Positions 59,981 to 64,000 of a stretch of DNA of 64,000 bases are shown piece by piece. Within the stretch, counting starts at the first letter, position 1. Each line of letters starts with the position of its first letter. The DNA comes from Streptomyces sp. Ru72 (GTDB taxonomy: Bacteria > Actinomycetota > Actinomycetes > Streptomycetales > Streptomycetaceae), in the NCBI RefSeq assembly GCF_002920635.1, contig NZ_PQSR01000017.1:1-64000 (forward strand). Direction: 5' to 3'. Below the pieces are notes generated by a model. That model made no database searches. It worked only from the letters and a program-made list of their open reading frames with translations, and had not been told where the DNA came from. A program made the translations under genes and the position numbers.

Positions 59981-61540
59981 ATGTTCCTGACCATCGGCAC
60001 TACCGGCACGCCCGAACGCCCCGCGACCGACCTCGGCTTCCTGCTGCACAAGCACCCCGACACCGCGCAGGCGTTCTCCACCTCCTACGGCACGGCGCAC
60101 GTCCTCTACCCCGAGGCGGACGCCGAGCGCTGCACGGCCGCGCTGCTGCTGGAGGTCGATGCGGTGGCGCTGGTGCGCAGGGGCAAGGGCAAGGGCCGCG
60201 GCGGTGCACCCGACGCGGCGCTCGCGCAGTACGTCAACGACCGCCCGTACGCGGCGTCCTCCCTGCTCGCCGTGGCGCTGAGCAACGTGTTCTCCACCGC
60301 GATGAGGGGCGTGTGCAAGGCCCTGCCGGGGCGCGCCGAGCAGCCGCTGCCGTTGCGCATCGAGATACCCGCGCTGCCGGCCCGCGGTGGACCCGACCTC
60401 GTACGGCGTCTCTTCGAGCCGCTCGGCTGGGCGGTCACCGCCGAACCGGTCGCGCTGGACGCCGAGTTCCCGGAGTGGGGCGACTCCCGCTATGTGCGTC
60501 TCGTTCTGGAGTCCGACACCCTGACCCTGGCGCAGGCCCTGCGACACCTGTACGTGCTGCTGCCCGTCCTCGACGACGCCAAGCACTACTGGGTCTCCTC
60601 CGAGGAGGTCGACAAGCTGCTGCGGGCCGGTGAGGGCTGGCTGCCCGACCACCCGGAGCAGAAGCTGATCACCAGCCGCTACCTGGCGCGCCGCTGGTCG
60701 CTGACCCGGCAGGCGATGGAGCGGCTGGAGCTGGTACGGCTCGCGGAGGCGGACGACAGCGAGGTGGAGGAGATCGACAACGCGGTCCGGGAGGCCGACG
60801 AAGCGGTCGAAGGGGCCGACGACGCGGTCGAGGAGGCCGGCGGCGCGGTCGAGGAGGAGACCGGGACGGAGGAGAAGCCGGTCCCGCTCGCCGTGCAGCG
60901 CAGGGAGGCCATCGTCGCGGCGCTGAAGGAGTCCGCCGCCGCCCGGGTCCTGGACCTCGGCTGCGGACAGGGCCAGTTGGTGCAGGCACTGCTGAAGGAC
61001 GCGCGGTTCACCGAGATCGTCGGTGTCGACGTGTCGATGCGGGCGCTCACCATCGCCTCCCGCCGGCTGAAACTGGACCGCATGGGGGAGCGGCAGGCGT
61101 CCCGCGTCAAGCTCTTCCAGAGCTCGCTCGCGTACACCGACCGCCGGCTCAAGGGCTACGACGCCGCCGTGCTGAGCGAGGTGATCGAGCACGTCGACCT
61201 GCCCCGGCTGTCCGCCCTGGAGTACGCGGTGTTCGGCGCGGCCCGCCCGCGCACGGTGCTCGTGACCACGCCGAACGTCGAGTACAACGTGCGCTGGGAG
61301 AGCCTGCCGGCCGGCCACATGCGGCACGGCGACCACCGCTTCGAGTGGACGCGGAAGGAGTTCCGCGCCTGGGCGGACCGGGTCGCCGAGCGGCACGGAT
61401 ACACCGTCGAGTTCCGGCCCGTGGGCCCCGACGACCCCGAGGTGGGGCCGCCCACGCAGATGGCCGTGTTCACCACGGCCACCGGGACCACCACCGCCAC
61501 CAACACCACGACCACCGCGAAGGAGGGGAAGGCGGCATGA
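59981..61540 (+). CDS. hen1: bacterial Hen1: RNA 3'-terminal ribose 2'-O-methyltransferase
   Basis: 519 residues from ATG 59981 (MFLTIGTTGTPERPATDLGF). The N-terminal half (about 1-255) is the bacterial Hen1 domain needed to activate the Pnkp ligase, with DLGFLLHKHPDTAQAF and DAKHYWVSSEEVDKLL. A Glu/Ala-rich linker (about 258-298, AVEGADDAVEEAGGAVEE) follows. The C-terminal half is the methyltransferase: VLDLGCGQGQLVQALL binds S-adenosylmethionine, and E400, E403 and H404 (SEVIEHVD) match the metal-binding site of the HEN1 family. It methylates the 2'-OH at a broken RNA end before Pnkp ligates it, so the repaired RNA resists renewed cleavage. It overlaps pnkp by ATGA. Confidence 0.93.
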   Translation: MFLTIGTTGTPERPATDLGFLLHKHPDTAQAFSTSYGTAHVLYPEADAERCTAALLLEVDAVALVRRGKGKGRGGAPDAALAQYVNDRPYAASSLLAVALSNVFSTAMRGVCKALPGRAEQPLPLRIEIPALPARGGPDLVRRLFEPLGWAVTAEPVALDAEFPEWGDSRYVRLVLESDTLTLAQALRHLYVLLPVLDDAKHYWVSSEEVDKLLRAGEGWLPDHPEQKLITSRYLARRWSLTRQAMERLELVRLAEADDSEVEEIDNAVREADEAVEGADDAVEEAGGAVEEETGTEEKPVPLAVQRREAIVAALKESAAARVLDLGCGQGQLVQALLKDARFTEIVGVDVSMRALTIASRRLKLDRMGERQASRVKLFQSSLAYTDRRLKGYDAAVLSEVIEHVDLPRLSALEYAVFGAARPRTVLVTTPNVEYNVRWESLPAGHMRHGDHRFEWTRKEFRAWADRVAERHGYTVEFRPVGPDDPEVGPPTQMAVFTTATGTTTATNTTTTAKEGKAA

Positions 61541-64000
61541 CCGTGACCGAGACCGAGGGGCGCGCCCTGCCCGTCACCGACCTCTCCCTCGTGGTGCTGA
61601 TCGGCGCCTCCGGATCGGGCAAGTCGACCTTCGCCCGCAGGCACTTCAAGCCGACCGAGGTCATCTCCTCGGACTTCTGCCGCGGCCTGGTGTCCGACGA
61701 CGAGAACGACCAGAGCGCCACCCGGGACGCCTTCGACGTCCTGCACTACATCGCCGGCAAGCGCCTCGCGGCCGGCCGTCGCACCGTAGTGGACGCGACG
61801 AGCGTGCAGCAGGACGCCCGCCGTCAGCTGATCGATCTGGCGAGGCAGTACGACGTCCTGCCCATCGCGATCGTGCTGGACGTACCGGAGGAGGTGTGCG
61901 CCGAGCGCAACGCGGCCCGCACCGACCGGGCGGACATGCCCCGCCGGGTCATCCAGCGCCACATCCGCGAACTGCGCCGATCGCTCAGGCATCTGGAGCG
62001 CGAGGGTTTTCGCAAGGTGCACGTCCTGCGGGGCGTGGAGGAGGTCGAGAACGCGACCGTCGTCACCGAGAAGCGCTTCAACGACCTGACACACCTCACC
62101 GGCCCCTTCGACATCATCGGCGACGTCCACGGCTGCTCCTCGGAGCTGGAGGCGCTGCTCGGAAAGCTGGGTTACGTCGACGGGGTGCACCCCGAGGGCC
62201 GTACGGCGGTCTTCGTCGGCGACCTGGTGGACCGCGGCCCGGACAGCCCGGGCGTGCTGCGCCGCGTGATGTCGATGGTGAAGTCGGGCGACGCGCTGTG
62301 CGTGCCGGGCAACCACGAGAACAAGTACGGCCGGTACCTCAAGGGCCGGAGCGTCCAGCACACCCACGGACTCGCCGAGACCATCGCGCAGATGGAGGGC
62401 CAGAGCGAGGAGTTCAAGCAGCAGGTACGGGAGTTCATCGACGGACTGGTCAGCCACTACGTCCTCGACGGCGGCAGGCTGGTCGTCTGCCACGCCGGCC
62501 TGCCCGAGAAGTACCACGGCCGCACCTCAGGCCGGGTCCGCTCGCACGCGCTGTACGGCGACACCACGGGCGAGACGGACGAGTTCGGGCTGCCGGTGCG
62601 CTACCCGTGGGCGGAGGACTACCGGGGCCGGGCGGCGGTGGTGTACGGCCACACGCCCGTCCCGCAGGCCACCTGGTTGAACAACACGATGTGCCTGGAC
62701 ACCGGCGCGGTCTTCGGCGGCAGGCTGACCGCGCTGCGCTGGCCTGAGCGGGAGCTGGTCGACGTACCGGCGGAGCGGGTCTGGTACGAGCCGGCCCGGC
62801 CGCTGGCCACCGAGGCGCCCGGCGGCCACGAGGGCCGTCCGCTGGACCTGGCGGACGTGCACGGCCGCAGGGTGGTGGAGACCCGGCACGCGGGTCGCGT
62901 CTCGGTCCGCGAGGAGAACGCGGCGGCGGCCCTGGAGGTCATGAGCCGCTTCGCGGTGGACCCGCGTCTGCTGCCGTACCTGCCGCCGACCATGGCCCCG
63001 ACGGCCACGTCGCACGAGGAGGGCTACCTGGAGCACCCCGCAGAGGCGTTCGCCCAGTACCGGGAGGACGGCGTCGAGCGGGTCGTGTGCGAGGAGAAGC
63101 ACATGGGGTCGCGGGCGGTGGCTCTGGTGTGCCGGGACGCGGAGGCGGCGGCCAAGCGCTTCGGCGTCGCAGGCCCGACGGGTTCGCTCTTCACACGCAC
63201 GGGCCGCCCGTTCTTCGACGACGAGTCGGTGACGGAGCAGATCCTCGACCGGCTGCGCACGGCGATCGGCGGCGCGGGCCTGTGGGAGGAGCTCGAGACG
63301 GACTGGCTGCTGCTCGACGCGGAGCTGATGCCGTGGTCGTTGAAGGCGTCGGGGCTGCTGCGCGGTCAGTACGCGGCGGTGGGCGCCGCCTCCGGTGCCG
63401 CCTTCCCGGGCGCGCTGGCCGCGCTGGAGGGCGCGGCGGCCCGGGGTGTCGACGTCGCCGGCCTGCTGGCACGCCAGCGCGAACGTGCCGACGACGCCGC
63501 GGCGTTCACGGCCGCCTACCGCCGCTACTGCTGGACGACGGACGGCCTTGAGGGCGTCCGCCTGGCTCCGTTCCAGCTGCTCGCGGTGCGGGGCCGCAGC
63601 CTCGCGGCCGTGCCGCACGACCAGCAGCTGGCGCTGATCGACCGCATGGTCGAGCACGACGGAACCGGCCTGCTGCAGACGACCCGCCGTCTGTACGTCG
63701 ACACCGGCGATGCGGAGTCGGTGCGGGCCGGGGTCGACTGGTGGCTGGAGCTGACGGGCCGGGGCGGTGAGGGCATGGTGGTCAAGCCCGTTCAGGCGCT
63801 GGTCCGCAGCACGGCCGGCCGCCTGGTGCAGCCGGGCGTCAAGTGCCGTGGCCGCGAGTACCTCAGGATCATCTACGGCCCGGAGTACACGCGCCCGGAC
63901 AACCTCGCCCGGTTCCGCCAGAGGTTCCTGAACCACAAGCGCTCCCTGGCGATCCGCGAGTACGCCCTGGGCCTCGAGGCCCTGGACCGCCTGGCGGAGG
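61537..64000 (+). CDS. bacterial Pnkp: polynucleotide kinase-phosphatase-ligase (3' end outside window)
   Basis: The frame is open from ATG 61537 to the last base, 821 codons without a stop. The kinase module (about 1-165) has Walker A GASGSGKST (residues 23-31) and the DMPRRVIQRHIRELRRS lid arginines. The calcineurin-like 2',3'-phosphatase (about 190-470) has FDIIGDVHG, GDLVDRGPDS, GNHENKYG and CHAGLPEKY. The ligase-like adenylyltransferase begins near 480, with the nucleotidyl lysine Lys521 in EEKHMGSRA (KxxG motif) and EGMVVKP later. It heals and seals RNA ends cut by ribotoxins together with Hen1, its coupled upstream neighbour. Only the C-terminal few residues are missing. Confidence 0.93.
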   Translation, partial: MTVTETEGRALPVTDLSLVVLIGASGSGKSTFARRHFKPTEVISSDFCRGLVSDDENDQSATRDAFDVLHYIAGKRLAAGRRTVVDATSVQQDARRQLIDLARQYDVLPIAIVLDVPEEVCAERNAARTDRADMPRRVIQRHIRELRRSLRHLEREGFRKVHVLRGVEEVENATVVTEKRFNDLTHLTGPFDIIGDVHGCSSELEALLGKLGYVDGVHPEGRTAVFVGDLVDRGPDSPGVLRRVMSMVKSGDALCVPGNHENKYGRYLKGRSVQHTHGLAETIAQMEGQSEEFKQQVREFIDGLVSHYVLDGGRLVVCHAGLPEKYHGRTSGRVRSHALYGDTTGETDEFGLPVRYPWAEDYRGRAAVVYGHTPVPQATWLNNTMCLDTGAVFGGRLTALRWPERELVDVPAERVWYEPARPLATEAPGGHEGRPLDLADVHGRRVVETRHAGRVSVREENAAAALEVMSRFAVDPRLLPYLPPTMAPTATSHEEGYLEHPAEAFAQYREDGVERVVCEEKHMGSRAVALVCRDAEAAAKRFGVAGPTGSLFTRTGRPFFDDESVTEQILDRLRTAIGGAGLWEELETDWLLLDAELMPWSLKASGLLRGQYAAVGAASGAAFPGALAALEGAAARGVDVAGLLARQRERADDAAAFTAAYRRYCWTTDGLEGVRLAPFQLLAVRGRSLAAVPHDQQLALIDRMVEHDGTGLLQTTRRLYVDTGDAESVRAGVDWWLELTGRGGEGMVVKPVQALVRSTAGRLVQPGVKCRGREYLRIIYGPEYTRPDNLARFRQRFLNHKRSLAIREYALGLEALDRLAE

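Overview
This 64 kb window is chromosomal DNA of a Streptomyces (or a very close relative). The evidence is the very high G+C content with third-position G/C bias, frequent GTG starts, ATGA/GTGA translational couplings, and family content typical of streptomycetes: an SsgB-like sporulation protein, DUF3710, DUF3159, DUF6099, a SepF-like paralogue, a DUF1023 hydrolase, a class F sortase and a Pnkp/Hen1 operon. I see no rRNA or tRNA gene, CRISPR array, transposase, phage module or large biosynthetic cluster.

Layout. 1-11.2 kb is conserved housekeeping: the end of dut, DUF3710, the KdpD/KdpE potassium sensor pair without kdpFABC, an OB-fold protein and DUF3159, two TrkA-type potassium regulators, a KimA-like APC transporter and a TRAM-domain RNA methyltransferase. 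11.4-18.7 kb is an accessory patch: a shortened SsgB-like gene, a TetR/hydrolase divergon with two palindromic operators, a decayed segment, a TetR/NTF2-like/DHA2 exporter module whose promoters share one 16-bp operator found four times, then half of an MFS gene coupled to a TPR gene. 19-25.8 kb has a DUF1023 hydrolase, a lipoprotein, a CPA1 antiporter with a probable N-terminal frameshift, DUF2255, and a zinc alcohol dehydrogenase divergent from an XRE regulator. 26-29.9 kb is a sulfide/persulfide detoxification locus: CstR-like repressor, persulfide dioxygenase-rhodanese fusion, two further rhodaneses and a TauE/SafE exporter, with three C/G-rich operators.

30.4-42.4 kb is mostly envelope biology: a class F sortase beside a repetitive secreted protein that may be its substrate, a TerD protein with an exact 24-bp repeat tail, a lytic transglycosylase-like protein, an LCP protein, TatA, a BlaI/M56 pair with matching operators at its own promoter and at the facing membrane-protein operon, a flippase-like protein, a PAP2 phosphatase and DedA. 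42.5-55.6 kb is metals: molbindin, ModCBA, a helix-turn-helix/Mop regulator, YcnI-type copper proteins, a NiCoT transporter under a cobalamin riboswitch, an ArsR regulator, and a molybdenum nitrate reductase fused to a flavodoxin reductase, the probable user of the imported molybdate. 55.8-64 kb has a SepF-like protein, an ATPase-MazG pair, DUF6099, an F420-dependent oxidoreductase and the RNA-repair operon hen1-pnkp, which runs off the right edge.

Nothing here is clearly an unknown system. The most testable novelties are the four-site TetR regulon, the BlaI operator facing a glycosyltransferase/flippase operon, the sortase-substrate pair, and the SepF/ATPase/MazG neighbourhood.
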